Positions 35,327 to 44,357 of a stretch of DNA of 64,000 bases are shown here, piece after piece. Position 1 is the first letter of the stretch. Each line of letters opens with the position of its first letter. The position numbers and the translations under genes were made by a program. Source of the DNA: Flavobacterium sp. 245 (GTDB taxonomy: Bacteria; Bacteroidota; Bacteroidia; Flavobacteriales; Flavobacteriaceae); assembly GCF_004362055.1 (NCBI RefSeq), contig NZ_SNXB01000003.1:1-64000 (forward strand). Direction: 5' to 3'. Below the pieces are notes generated by a model. It made no database searches. It saw nothing but the letters and a program-made list of their open reading frames with translations, and had not been told where the DNA came from.

Positions 35327-35760
35327 AGAAAAATAGTGTTAGAATTAATACTTTAAAATTTAACCTATAAATCAATATTGCGCAAAAAAGCAAGAATGGT
35401 TTTTACTGCAAAAAATAAGAATAGATTAAAAATAGGAAAAAATCACATAAAACACTAATAATAAACAACATAACCAATTAAAAGTAATAATTGCCTTATT
35501 CCTCTCTTTTTTAATTTAATTCCACAAAAACATATTCTGAGACGCTTCTGAGCTGTTTTTGATGGATTTGTATGTCTCACAAAGTATTAAAAACAAGCAA
35601 TTTAAATGTAAAATACTACAATTTAAAACATGAAATAAAAAAACTTTTAACATTTTTCCTCAATATAAATAAATTTCAATGTATTGATTTTCAACACTTT
35701 AAACCTTATTTTAAAACTCGTAATTAGCTCATCTAAAGAGTTTTTCAAAAAAAATCATGT
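35327..35760. other. AT-rich spacer with no gene
   Basis: This stretch holds the promoter of the minus-strand transporter. I see a TTGCGCAA palindrome near 35378 but no NarL-type heptamer and no open frame worth calling. Confidence 0.5.
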
Positions 35761-35765
35761 AAATT

Positions 35766-35796
35766 TTTGGTTTTTATTATATTAAAATTAACTTTG
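35766..35796 (+). promoter_or_regulatory. Bacteroidota-type promoter of the sulfur leader (copy 1)
   Basis: TTTGG (35766-35770), an 18-bp spacer and TAACTTTG (35789-35796) match the TTTG/TAnnTTTG promoter of Bacteroidota. TCTATAGGATTAGTAGAG follows. The same sequence with the same spacing recurs at 48539-48569. Confidence 0.7.
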
Positions 35797-35850
35797 TCTA
35801 TAGGATTAGTAGAGTTTAAGATTGTATTTTAAAACCAAAAACACTATATT

Positions 35851-35937
35851 TTGAAAACAACCAAAAGCATATCGTATTTAAATCTTCAAAAAAAATATAC
35901 TTATAACAACTGTTGTTATATGTGCTTCTGTTGTTAA
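35851..35937 (+). CDS. Cys-rich leader peptide (28 codons), copy 1
   Basis: This TTG-started ORF begins about 54 nt after the promoter. It encodes 28 residues starting (M)KTTKSIS and ending YNNCCYMCFCC just before TAA, with five cysteines in the last eight residues. The copy at 48610 has the same length, the same TTG-AAA-ACA start and the same YNNxCYMCxCC tail while the middle has diverged, which argues for selection on the peptide. The gene behind it is the SusC of a sulfatase operon. I infer cysteine-dependent attenuation: stalling at Cys codons would couple expression to charged tRNA-Cys. The palindrome AACAACTGTTGTT overlaps the Cys codons. Confidence 0.65.
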   Translation: MKTTKSISYLNLQKKYTYNNCCYMCFCC

Positions 35938-36118
35938 TTCTCAACGCAATTCATTCGTTATCAGATTTATTTTAAAAATCAAAACGAAACCTATATTCAC
36001 CACACGATTACATTTATTGAATACAAATATCTGGCTGATGCATATTTTGCATTCTGGATGATTTTTAATTATATAACTATTTTAAAAAGAAAATAATTAA
36101 CAACTAAAAAAAACTAAA

Positions 36119-36151
36119 ATGAAAAAGATGCAAACCTGTTGCTGTAAATAA
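36119..36151 (+). CDS. Second micro-ORF with three consecutive Cys codons
   Basis: The ATG-started frame MKKMQTCCCK stops 5 nt before a strong hairpin. Three Cys codons in a ten-codon frame just ahead of a hairpin is the classic attenuator layout. It has no counterpart at the second locus, so confidence is lower. Confidence 0.4.
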   Translation: MKKMQTCCCK

Positions 36152-36156
36152 AAAAA

Positions 36157-36206
36157 GCCATTTCTGCGGCAACAGAAATGGCGAGGCTTAAAGAACATTT
36201 ATCACT
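36157..36206 (+). promoter_or_regulatory. Conserved leader hairpin and 17-nt tail (copy 1)
   Basis: GCCATTTCTG and CAGAAATGGC form a perfect 10-bp stem with loop CGGCAA (36157-36182). AAAGAACATTTATCACT follows at 36190-36206. Both loop and tail are identical at 48836-48881 while the outer stem differs. It could be an attenuator, antiterminator or mRNA-binding site. Confidence 0.55.
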
Positions 36207-36283
36207 AAATCAAGGAAACAATTAGAGGGTTGAAAATTCAACGCTCAGGGCGCCTTGTTAATTACTTAAACCATTACAAAGAA

Positions 36284-39200
36284 ATGAAAAAAATTTTAAA
36301 GATATACTCAATATTATTTCTCTTGCTGCTGACGGCAGGACTTAATGCCCAGAATACGACCCCGCTTATTCAGTCAAAGCTTGATGGAACTGTTGTCGAT
36401 GACATTACAAATCAGCCAATTATTGGTGCTTCAGTAACCATTAAAGGAACCACGCACGGCGTTATAACAGATGCTGAGGGAAAATTTTATTTTCAAACAG
36501 GCCAAAAATTACCCTATACTTTAATTGTAAGCTATATAGGTTACAAAAAACTGGAAATAGTGGTAGATAAAAATCCAGTTACCATTCACTTAAAAGAAGA
36601 GCGTCAGGAATTAGACGAGCTTGTAGTTGTTGGGTACGGATCACAAAAGAGAAAAGACATTACAGGCTCAGTTGCTTCAGTTCCAAAAGCCAATTTATCT
36701 CAAGTAACTTCATCTGCAGATAATTTGCTTCGCGGTGCGATTCCTGGTGTGGTAGTTACACAAAGTTCAGGACGTCCAGGAGCTTCATCAAGCGTACGTA
36801 TTCGAGGAGGAAACTCCATTACAGCTGGTAATGAACCGCTTTATGTATTAGATGGCGTTTTAATTTATAACGACAATAATAATAGTACCGCAGGTGTAGC
36901 ATATGCAGGAGCAACGGTGAATGTGCTTTCGACAATTAATCCAGCTGATATCGAATCCATTGAAGTTTTGAAAGATGCGTCGGCAACTGCAATTTATGGA
37001 TCTAGAGGTGCAAATGGAGTCGTTATTATTACAACCAAAAAAGGAACAAAAGGTCAAGACAATATTTCATATCAAGGTTATTTTGGGTTTCAAAATGTTT
37101 CAAAAAAACTGCATTTAATGAATGCCAGCCAATGGGCGAGCTTACGTAACGATGTTCAGGCAAGTATTGGGCAGGCACCATCTTTTACTGCTGCTCAAAT
37201 TGAAGCATTCAAAACTTCAGGGAGCTATGATTGGCAAGATGCTGTTTTTAGAACTGCAGCTCCAATACAAAATCACCAATTGACTTTTTCTGGTGGTGAT
37301 GAACGTTCGAGATATACTGTTTCTGCAGGCTATTTTGATCAGGACGGAATTGTAATTGCAACTGATTTTAAACGTATTTCGCTTCGTGCTAATTACGAAA
37401 GAAATTATTCGCAGAATTTCAAATTTGGCGTAAATGCCAATTATACCAATTCGACCTCAAACGGTGTTGGAACAAATGGCGGTGCAGCTGCCGGAAGACA
37501 ACCAAATCCATTAGTAGTGGCTTTGTATCAGCCTCCGGTTGTACCAATTAAAAACCCTGACGGAAGTTATAATTTAACTAATAATCCTTACGCAACTGCA
37601 ACTAATGGTATCATTCCAAATCCGATTAATGATTTGGAAAACACTACAAATGAAACCAAAATCAACAGAATTTTAACCAGCTTATTTGGTGAATATAAAA
37701 TAACAAAACAGCTTACGGCTAAAGTTGCAGTTAGTGGCGATGTAATTGATACTAAACAAAATTATTATGCACCAGCCACCACTACTACTGGAGCCGGAGT
37801 CAAAGGTTTAGCTTCTGTTGGTGACCGCAGAGTAAGTTCGGTTTTAAATGAAAACACATTGAATTACAATACTAATTTTGGCGACAATCATAAATTCTCA
37901 GCTTTAGGAGGTTATACCCTTCAATACACAAAAGGAGAGGTTGTAAATGCTGGAGCGCAGACTTTTGTAAATGATGCCAATACTTATAATGCTCTGCAAG
38001 ATGGTGTTCCGGTAAAACCTTACAGTGATGCATTCGAAAGTGTTTTAAAATCTTGGCTAGCCAGAGTAAACTATTCTTATAAAGGAAAATACAACTTTAC
38101 GCTTTCAGGCCGTGCCGATGGATCTTCAAGATTTGGATCAGAATCACTTTGGGGATATTTCCCATCAGCTGGATTTTCTTGGAATATTACAGATGAAGAA
38201 TTTGCAAACAACATTAAAGGCGTAACCGAAGCTAAACTTAGACTTACAGCAGGAACAACAGGAAACCAAGAAATTGGAAACTACCTTTCACTTGCTTCAA
38301 TGGGTTCTGTAAATTATGCTTTTGGAGGCACTTTAGCAACAGGACTTGCTCCTACTCGATTAGCTAATCCAGATTTGAGATGGGAAAAAACAAATCAATA
38401 TAATGTTGGTTTAGACTTATCATTATTAGACAGAAAAATCAATTTTGTTTTTGATGTTTATTACAAAAAAACAAAAGATTTGTTAATCAATGTTCCTGTT
38501 CCATTGACTTCTGGATATGCAACTGTACTGCAAAACATTGGTGGTGTTGAAAATAAAGGTCTTGAAATTGGTTTGATCACTGAAAACATCAAAACAGAAA
38601 ATTTCTCATGGAATTCTAACTTCGTTTTCTCTACAAATAAAAATAAAGTAACGGCGATAGGAAATGGTGTAGATCAATTTTTCCCAGTTGTGCCAAATGG
38701 TTCATTATTGCAGCAACAACCTGTAATCGTAAAAGTTGGATTGCCTTTAGGAACTTTCTGGGGATACAGAACAAACGGAATATTCCAGACTCAGGAAGAA
38801 GTAAATACACAGCCTAAAATCAACAGTTTAGCAAACACAAAAGTGGGTGACAGAAGATATGTTGATACAAACGGAGATGGCGTAATTACAGCGCTTGATA
38901 AAGGAAACTTAGGTACTTCTCAGCCAAAATTTGTGGGAAGTTTCAGCAACACAATTTCGTATCATGATTTTGACTTGAATTTCTCTTTCCAAGGTGCTTC
39001 TGGCGGAAAAATATTCAATGCGCTGAATCAGCAATTAGAGATTTCAACACTTGGAACAAATGCTAATGTGACGCTAGATGATCGTTGGACACCAACAAAT
39101 CCAAGCAATGAAATTCCTAGAGCTACAAGTTCACCTTTAGGAATAGTATCAGAACGTTATGTTGAAGATGCTTCTTTCTTACGATTAAAATTGATTACGC

Positions 39201-39415
39201 TGGGTTATACATTACCAAAAAGCACTTCTCAAAAACTGGGAGTAAAAAGCGTGAAATTCTATGTTTCTGCAGAAAACTTAATTACATGGACAAAATACAC
39301 TGGCTATGATCCAGAAGTAAGTTCATACGAACAAAACAACTTATATCCGGGAATTGATTTTGGTTCTTATCCAAACTCTAAAACATTCATCTCGGGCTTG
39401 AACGTAACTTTCTAA
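36284..39415 (+). CDS. SusC/RagA-family TonB-dependent transporter (sulfur block)
   Basis: I start at the ATG at 36284 (MKKILKIYSILFLLLLTAGLNAQ, signal peptide); the frame extends upstream to a TTG with no signal peptide. The 1043 residues comprise a CarboxypepD-reg domain (GTVVDDITNQPIIGASVTIKG), TonB box region (ELDELVVVGYGSQKRKDITG), plug (RGAIPGVVVTQSSGRPGASS, VLKDASATAIYGSRGANGVVII) and a 22-strand barrel. It imports a ligand bound by the SusD partner. The neighbouring sulfatases and the Cys-rich leader suggest a sulfated organic compound. Confidence 0.92.
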   Translation: MKKILKIYSILFLLLLTAGLNAQNTTPLIQSKLDGTVVDDITNQPIIGASVTIKGTTHGVITDAEGKFYFQTGQKLPYTLIVSYIGYKKLEIVVDKNPVTIHLKEERQELDELVVVGYGSQKRKDITGSVASVPKANLSQVTSSADNLLRGAIPGVVVTQSSGRPGASSSVRIRGGNSITAGNEPLYVLDGVLIYNDNNNSTAGVAYAGATVNVLSTINPADIESIEVLKDASATAIYGSRGANGVVIITTKKGTKGQDNISYQGYFGFQNVSKKLHLMNASQWASLRNDVQASIGQAPSFTAAQIEAFKTSGSYDWQDAVFRTAAPIQNHQLTFSGGDERSRYTVSAGYFDQDGIVIATDFKRISLRANYERNYSQNFKFGVNANYTNSTSNGVGTNGGAAAGRQPNPLVVALYQPPVVPIKNPDGSYNLTNNPYATATNGIIPNPINDLENTTNETKINRILTSLFGEYKITKQLTAKVAVSGDVIDTKQNYYAPATTTTGAGVKGLASVGDRRVSSVLNENTLNYNTNFGDNHKFSALGGYTLQYTKGEVVNAGAQTFVNDANTYNALQDGVPVKPYSDAFESVLKSWLARVNYSYKGKYNFTLSGRADGSSRFGSESLWGYFPSAGFSWNITDEEFANNIKGVTEAKLRLTAGTTGNQEIGNYLSLASMGSVNYAFGGTLATGLAPTRLANPDLRWEKTNQYNVGLDLSLLDRKINFVFDVYYKKTKDLLINVPVPLTSGYATVLQNIGGVENKGLEIGLITENIKTENFSWNSNFVFSTNKNKVTAIGNGVDQFFPVVPNGSLLQQQPVIVKVGLPLGTFWGYRTNGIFQTQEEVNTQPKINSLANTKVGDRRYVDTNGDGVITALDKGNLGTSQPKFVGSFSNTISYHDFDLNFSFQGASGGKIFNALNQQLEISTLGTNANVTLDDRWTPTNPSNEIPRATSSPLGIVSERYVEDASFLRLKLITLGYTLPKSTSQKLGVKSVKFYVSAENLITWTKYTGYDPEVSSYEQNNLYPGIDFGSYPNSKTFISGLNVTF

Positions 39416-39431
39416 GTAAAAAAAATATAAA

Positions 39432-40904
39432 ATGAAAAAGATTATTATAACATTCCTATTAAGTGCCGGTTTACTTGTATCGTGCACAGATTTAGAGGTA
39501 ACACCAACCTCTTTTGTAACCGAAGATAATTACTTTAAAACTCAAGATGATGCTATCGCAAGTGTAACAGCAGTTTATGCTTCGCTAAGTTTAGATCCGG
39601 GAGAACAGAGTTTATTTGGAAGAAATTTATACTTTCTGACAGATATGGCCACTGATTATGCTGCGGCTGGAGTTTCAGCAACAAATCCACAAGTTAGAGC
39701 TTTGAGCAGTTTAACGCATGATGCTACTTCAGATCGTGTTCAGGTTGCCTGGAGACAAATTTATGCAGGAATCAACAGAGCTAATGTTTCTATTGATAAT
39801 GTTCCAAAAGTTGCCGGAACAGAAGCCGTTAAAAACAGATTGATCCTTGAAGCAAAATTTATCCGCGGATTACTTTACTTTCAGGCAGTTCGTCTTTGGG
39901 GAGGTGTTCCAATTGTTTTGCACGAGCCAACTTCTATTCAGTTAGAAAGCTTAAAATCAAAAAGAGCAACGGTTGACGAAGTTTACGCACAGATTATTTC
40001 AGATTTAAAAGATGCTGAAAGCCTGCCAGCGACACATCCGGCAACTGATGCTGGGCGCGCAACATCGGGCGCGGCAAAAGCAATTTTGGCAAAAGTGTAT
40101 CTAACAAGAAAAGATTGGCCAAACGCCATTACAAAAGCTAAAGAGGTTATCAATGGCGGATACGGTTATGCTTTGTTTGAAAGTTTTCAAGATATTTTTA
40201 CCAAAACAAAAAAGAACGGAAAAGAACATATTTTCTCTGTACAGTTTGAGCCAAACCAAGCCGGAAACGGATCAAGCGGAAGTACTTTTCAAGCGACTTC
40301 ATTTACAGGATTTACTGCTACCGAGCCAGCAGATATCATTTCAGATGTAGCGTTGTTTTATGACATTTATGCTGTAGGAGATACTAGAAGAGATGTGAGT
40401 TATGCTAAAACATTGCCAATTCCTGGTACTGCAAACATTTACACTTTCCCAAAGCCAATTTTCAAAAAATATTTGGATTTGACCAATTTGGCTACTCCGG
40501 CAAATGTAGCAATCAACTTTCCGGTTATTCGCTATGCCGACATTTTATTGTCTTTGGCGGAAGCCATAAATGAGCAAGGAGGGCCAACTGCTGAAGCATA
40601 TGAATTGATCAACCAAGTCCGCAGAAGAGCTTTTGCAAAACCAATTACAACGCCAGATGCATCAGTTGATTTAACAGGATTAACTCAGGCCACTTTTAGA
40701 GCAGCAATTCAGGAAGAACGCAAAAAAGAGTTTGTTCAGGAAGGGCAAAGATGGTTTGATCTTGTTCGCTGGGGAACTTTGGTTACAGAGGTAAAAAAAG
40801 TAACGGCTAAAAACTCAGTTTCAGAAAGAAATAATCTGTATCCAATTCCACAAAGTGAAAGAAACATCGATCCTGTAGGTCTGCCTCAGAATCCTGGATA
40901 TTAA
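39432..40904 (+). CDS. SusD/RagB-family surface lipoprotein
   Basis: The protein has 490 residues with lipoprotein signal LLSAGLLVSCTDLE (lipid Cys about 18). Family hallmarks are RQIYAGINRANVSIDNV, AKFIRGLLYFQAVRLWGGVPIV and the C-terminal RKKEFVQEGQRWFDLVRWG with NLYPIPQSERNID. It lies 16 bp after susC and forms the lid of the transporter. The ligand is unknown; the next gene, a sulfatase, suggests a sulfate ester. Confidence 0.92.
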   Translation: MKKIIITFLLSAGLLVSCTDLEVTPTSFVTEDNYFKTQDDAIASVTAVYASLSLDPGEQSLFGRNLYFLTDMATDYAAAGVSATNPQVRALSSLTHDATSDRVQVAWRQIYAGINRANVSIDNVPKVAGTEAVKNRLILEAKFIRGLLYFQAVRLWGGVPIVLHEPTSIQLESLKSKRATVDEVYAQIISDLKDAESLPATHPATDAGRATSGAAKAILAKVYLTRKDWPNAITKAKEVINGGYGYALFESFQDIFTKTKKNGKEHIFSVQFEPNQAGNGSSGSTFQATSFTGFTATEPADIISDVALFYDIYAVGDTRRDVSYAKTLPIPGTANIYTFPKPIFKKYLDLTNLATPANVAINFPVIRYADILLSLAEAINEQGGPTAEAYELINQVRRRAFAKPITTPDASVDLTGLTQATFRAAIQEERKKEFVQEGQRWFDLVRWGTLVTEVKKVTAKNSVSERNNLYPIPQSERNIDPVGLPQNPGY

Positions 40905-40933
40905 TTATAACCTTAACTAATAAACTATAAAAA

Positions 40934-42865
40934 ATGAAAAATTTAAATTTTAATACTGCTTTCAAAAGTCCTAAAAAAGGGCTTTTGATTACAGCGCTCC
41001 TGGTTGCACAATTAGGGACAGCACAAGATAAACCTGAGGAATTTAAAGGTGTTATTGGTAAAACTTTAGCCGATTCTAAAGAATATTGGCCAGAGCCAGT
41101 AAAATCTCCTAAAGGTGCACCAAACGTTATTTGGATATTATTAGATGACGTAGGATTTGGAGCTTCAAGCGCTTTTGGAGGTTTAATCAGTACACCCACT
41201 TTTGATCAGTTAGCGAATAATGGTTTACGTTATACTAACTTCCATACAACGGCAATTTGCGCCCCAACTCGTGCGGCTTTATTGACTGGAAGAAATTCAG
41301 GAAGAGTGCACGTAAGCGGATTTTCACACACTATTTTATCTGCAGGTTTCCCTGGCTGGGACGGAAGAATTCCTTCTGATAAAGGAACAATTGCAGAGAT
41401 TTTACGTGAAAACGGTTATAACACTTTTGCTGTTGGAAAATATGGTGTAACTCCGGATGAAGATGCTACAGATGCTGGTCCATTTGACAGATGGCCAACC
41501 GGAAAAGGTTTTGATCATTTCTACGGATTCTTAGGATCGCAAACAGATCAGTACAATCCTGATTTAGTTGAAGATCAAGTTCATATTACGCCAGACGGAC
41601 GCCACTTGAATGAATTGATTACAGATAAAGCAATAAGCTACATTCAAAAACAACAAAAAGCGGCTCCAGGAAAACCATTTTTCTTGTACTATGCACCGGG
41701 CGCAGCACATGCACCTCATCAAGTTGCTACAAAATGGAGCGATCCTTATAGAGGAAAATTTGATAAAGGCTGGGATGCTTACCGCGAAGAAGTACTTGCG
41801 AACCAAAAGAAATTGGGCGTAATTCCTGCTAATGCTGTTTTGCCAGAACGTAATCCGTTAATTACTGATTGGAAAAAACTTTCTCCAGATCAGAAAAAAG
41901 TTTACGCTAGATTCATGGAAGTTTACGCTGGTTTCCTAACATACACCGATTATGAAGTTGGAAGAGTTGTAAACTATTTAAAAGAAACGAATCAACTTGA
42001 CAACACGGTAATTTTTGTTGCAATTGGCGATAACGGAGCAAGTAAAGAAGGAACTACTGAAGGAACAATCAACCAAAGTTTGTTTTCTCAAGGCGTATCT
42101 GACGATGAAAATCTAAAGAAAAACTTAGCTAATATTGACGAAATTGGTACAGCAAAAGGTTTAAACACAAACTATCCTTTAGGTTGGGCACAGGCAACAA
42201 ACGTTCCTTTTAAAAACTGGAAACAAGATGCACAGTCTGAAGGTGGAACGCATAACCCTCTGATTGTTTTTTATCCAAACGGAATTAAAGACAAAGGCGG
42301 TATCAGAAATCAATACAGCCATGTAATCGATTTACTTCCAACAACTTTAGATATTGCAGGAGTTAAAGCACCAGAATATATTAAAGGTATTAAACAGGAT
42401 ATTATTCAGGGATCATCTTTATATGCTTCTTTGGATAACGCTAAAGCGGAATCATTGCACAAAGTTCAATACTACTACATTTTTGGAAACAGAGCAATCT
42501 ACAAAGACGGTTGGAAAGCCGGAGCAGCACATGCAAACCCATTTACTGCAGTAAAAACTGCCGGTAATCAAGCACCTGCACCAAGTAATTTTGATGCTGA
42601 TGTTTGGGAATTATACAACTTAAACGAAGATTTTAACGAGCGTAATAATTTAGCAGCGAAATATCCTGAAAAATTAGCCGAACTTAAAAAACTGTTTGAT
42701 GAACAAGCTAAAGAAAATAACGTTTATCCGTTAATTGACTGGCAGGATGTAATAACTAGAAAAATACATAATACAGGTCCTGATAAAAGCAAAAGTCTTC
42801 AGGATTTAATTAAACAAGTGACAAAACCTGGAGAAGGCACAACTGCTGCTGGAAGTAGTCATTAA
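40934..42865 (+). CDS. Periplasmic Cys-type arylsulfatase
   Basis: The protein has 643 residues with an N-terminal signal peptide (cleavage near GTAQ, residue 31). The metal site is VIWILLDDVG (D71, D72). The formylglycine motif is ICAPTRAALLTGR with Cys109, which needs activation by a formylglycine-generating enzyme not found in the window. Large size and GYNTFAVGKYG fit the Pseudomonas-type alkyl/aryl sulfatases. It hydrolyses sulfate esters after uptake by the SusCD pair, 30 bp upstream. Confidence 0.9.
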   Translation: MKNLNFNTAFKSPKKGLLITALLVAQLGTAQDKPEEFKGVIGKTLADSKEYWPEPVKSPKGAPNVIWILLDDVGFGASSAFGGLISTPTFDQLANNGLRYTNFHTTAICAPTRAALLTGRNSGRVHVSGFSHTILSAGFPGWDGRIPSDKGTIAEILRENGYNTFAVGKYGVTPDEDATDAGPFDRWPTGKGFDHFYGFLGSQTDQYNPDLVEDQVHITPDGRHLNELITDKAISYIQKQQKAAPGKPFFLYYAPGAAHAPHQVATKWSDPYRGKFDKGWDAYREEVLANQKKLGVIPANAVLPERNPLITDWKKLSPDQKKVYARFMEVYAGFLTYTDYEVGRVVNYLKETNQLDNTVIFVAIGDNGASKEGTTEGTINQSLFSQGVSDDENLKKNLANIDEIGTAKGLNTNYPLGWAQATNVPFKNWKQDAQSEGGTHNPLIVFYPNGIKDKGGIRNQYSHVIDLLPTTLDIAGVKAPEYIKGIKQDIIQGSSLYASLDNAKAESLHKVQYYYIFGNRAIYKDGWKAGAAHANPFTAVKTAGNQAPAPSNFDADVWELYNLNEDFNERNNLAAKYPEKLAELKKLFDEQAKENNVYPLIDWQDVITRKIHNTGPDKSKSLQDLIKQVTKPGEGTTAAGSSH

Positions 42866-42879
42866 TATAGTGATTTTCC

Positions 42880-42912
42880 AAACCTGCAAGGTTTTAGAAA
42901 CCTTGCAGGTTT
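42880..42912 (+). terminator. Perfect 15-bp hairpin after the sulfatase
   Basis: AAACCTGCAAGGTTT and AAACCTTGCAGGTTT pair perfectly with a 3-nt loop. The sequence also belongs to a GAAACCTTGCAGG type dispersed family. The T-run is short. Confidence 0.6.
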
Positions 42913-43094
42913 CTCTATCATAAAACAACGAAACTTTTTATGATTTAGATGCTGTCAAAATCACAATAAATAATTAAAAGCCAACAATTAAAACACTACT
43001 AATTCTATAGAATTAAAAGTTTTTAAATTAAATTTACACTTTATAACATTTTGATTTTCAATAATACACAATAAAAAAATAAAAATAAGAAATC

Positions 43095-43214
43095 ATGAAA
43101 CGAGTAGACTATGAAATTATAGGAAAAAAAATCATCGTGGGTGCGATTGTTTTTTTAATTCCGCTAGTCATATTGGCGGGAGGTTTAGCATTAATTAATC
43201 AATTTTTAAAATAA
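43095..43214 (+). CDS. 39-residue single-pass membrane protein
   Basis: MKRVDYEIIGKKIIVGAIVF starts a 39-residue protein with one membrane segment (about 13-33). The start codon is preceded by AAGAAATC, identical to that of the next gene, which begins 6 bp later. It is probably a small partner of the hydroxylase. I know no family. Confidence 0.6.
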   Translation: MKRVDYEIIGKKIIVGAIVFLIPLVILAGGLALINQFLK

Positions 43215-43220
43215 GAAATC

Positions 43221-44282
43221 ATGGCAATAGTACAAAGAGAAAAACTGACAAGAGATTTACTAATAAGTCTTTTTATATATTCTTTGCCTGTAGTGGCAAT
43301 TTTCCTTTACTTTAAATTAAGCAACAATTTGGTAAGCGAATCGCACATTTCATTACCTGCTTTTTTAGAATTTTCAAAACCCGCTTTTGAGCACATCCGT
43401 ACTTGGGGATTAACTGTTTTTATGCTCGTTTTAGGCGTAATCGAATTTACTGCCGGTTTATACGATGACGAATGGACTGGTCAGGAACGTAAAATTGATA
43501 TCATTTGTTTCTTAGCTCCAAAATTGCTTTTGCCTCCCGTAATTGCTTTTTTCAGCTTGACTGCTTTACCTTATTTGATCCCGAATTTGGCCAACACACT
43601 TTCGTGGGTTCCTTTCTGGGGAGGATTTTTCTTGATCGCAATTGCTGATGATTTGACGCAATATTGGTATCATAGATTGCATCACCAAGTTCCGTTTTTA
43701 TGGCGTTTTCACAGAACTCATCACTCGGCTCCTTACATGGGAATGGCGATGGCTTCAAGACAAAACTTTATTTATACGATTTTCTTTTCTCAAATTTATT
43801 TGACTGCAACGCTAACATATTTAGGTTTAGGTCTACCGGCTTTGTTTGTTTTGGTAATCAAAAGTTTCATCACTTTGGGCGCGCATTCAAGTATTGCATG
43901 GGACAAGCCTTTTTATAAATACAGAGTATTGCACCCAATTGCATGGGTTTTAGAACGCTTGATTTCTACTCCTGCAACGCACCATGCACATCACGCTGAT
44001 ACAAGCGGTGACGGAGTTGGACACTTCAAAGGAAACTTCGGAAACATGTTTTTCATTTGGGATGTAATCTTCGGAACAGGTTTAATCACACGTAAATTCC
44101 CAGAATCATACGGAACAAAATCATACAAACAAGAAGAATGGTACGCACAATTTTTGTGGCCAATATTCAAATCTAAAAAAGAAGGAAGCCCTCTTGCTGA
44201 TGGCGTATTATCACTTCCGTTAAAAGCTAAAACAGAAATTATTGAGCCGAGTCCGGTTTATTACGAACAGGCTCAATCTTAA
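43221..44282 (+). CDS. Sterol desaturase/fatty acid hydroxylase-family membrane protein
   Basis: The protein has 353 residues, with several membrane segments and the di-iron histidine boxes YWYHRLHHQ, FHRTHHSAPYM and ATHHAHHADTSGDG. It hydroxylates or desaturates a lipid or hydrophobic substrate using oxygen. Its place inside the sulfatase block suggests an aliphatic sulfate or a sulfonolipid, but this is inference. It has a 6-bp gap to the 39-residue protein and is followed by a terminator. Confidence 0.85.
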   Translation: MAIVQREKLTRDLLISLFIYSLPVVAIFLYFKLSNNLVSESHISLPAFLEFSKPAFEHIRTWGLTVFMLVLGVIEFTAGLYDDEWTGQERKIDIICFLAPKLLLPPVIAFFSLTALPYLIPNLANTLSWVPFWGGFFLIAIADDLTQYWYHRLHHQVPFLWRFHRTHHSAPYMGMAMASRQNFIYTIFFSQIYLTATLTYLGLGLPALFVLVIKSFITLGAHSSIAWDKPFYKYRVLHPIAWVLERLISTPATHHAHHADTSGDGVGHFKGNFGNMFFIWDVIFGTGLITRKFPESYGTKSYKQEEWYAQFLWPIFKSKKEGSPLADGVLSLPLKAKTEIIEPSPVYYEQAQS

Positions 44283-44298
44283 AAACACAAACTTCAAT

Positions 44299-44346
44299 CT
44301 GGCAGTATCATCCCAATTAAATCTAGATATACTGCCAGTTTTTTAT
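44299..44346 (+). terminator. Terminator-like 10-bp hairpin
   Basis: CTGGCAGTAT (44299-44308) and ATACTGCCAG (44329-44338) pair perfectly and are followed by TTTTTTAT. It closes the SusC-hydroxylase unit. Confidence 0.75.
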
Positions 44347-44357
44347 ATCTACAAATC

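Noticed and set aside
36157..36206. SAM (S-box) or other known sulfur riboswitch in the leader
   Set aside because: None of the S-box or SAM-II core sequences that I know is visible. Only a single hairpin and a tail are conserved between the two leaders.
36230..36283. Longer SusC start at a TTG
   Set aside because: The extra 18 residues are basic and would bury the signal peptide; the ATG at 36284 starts a normal signal sequence.
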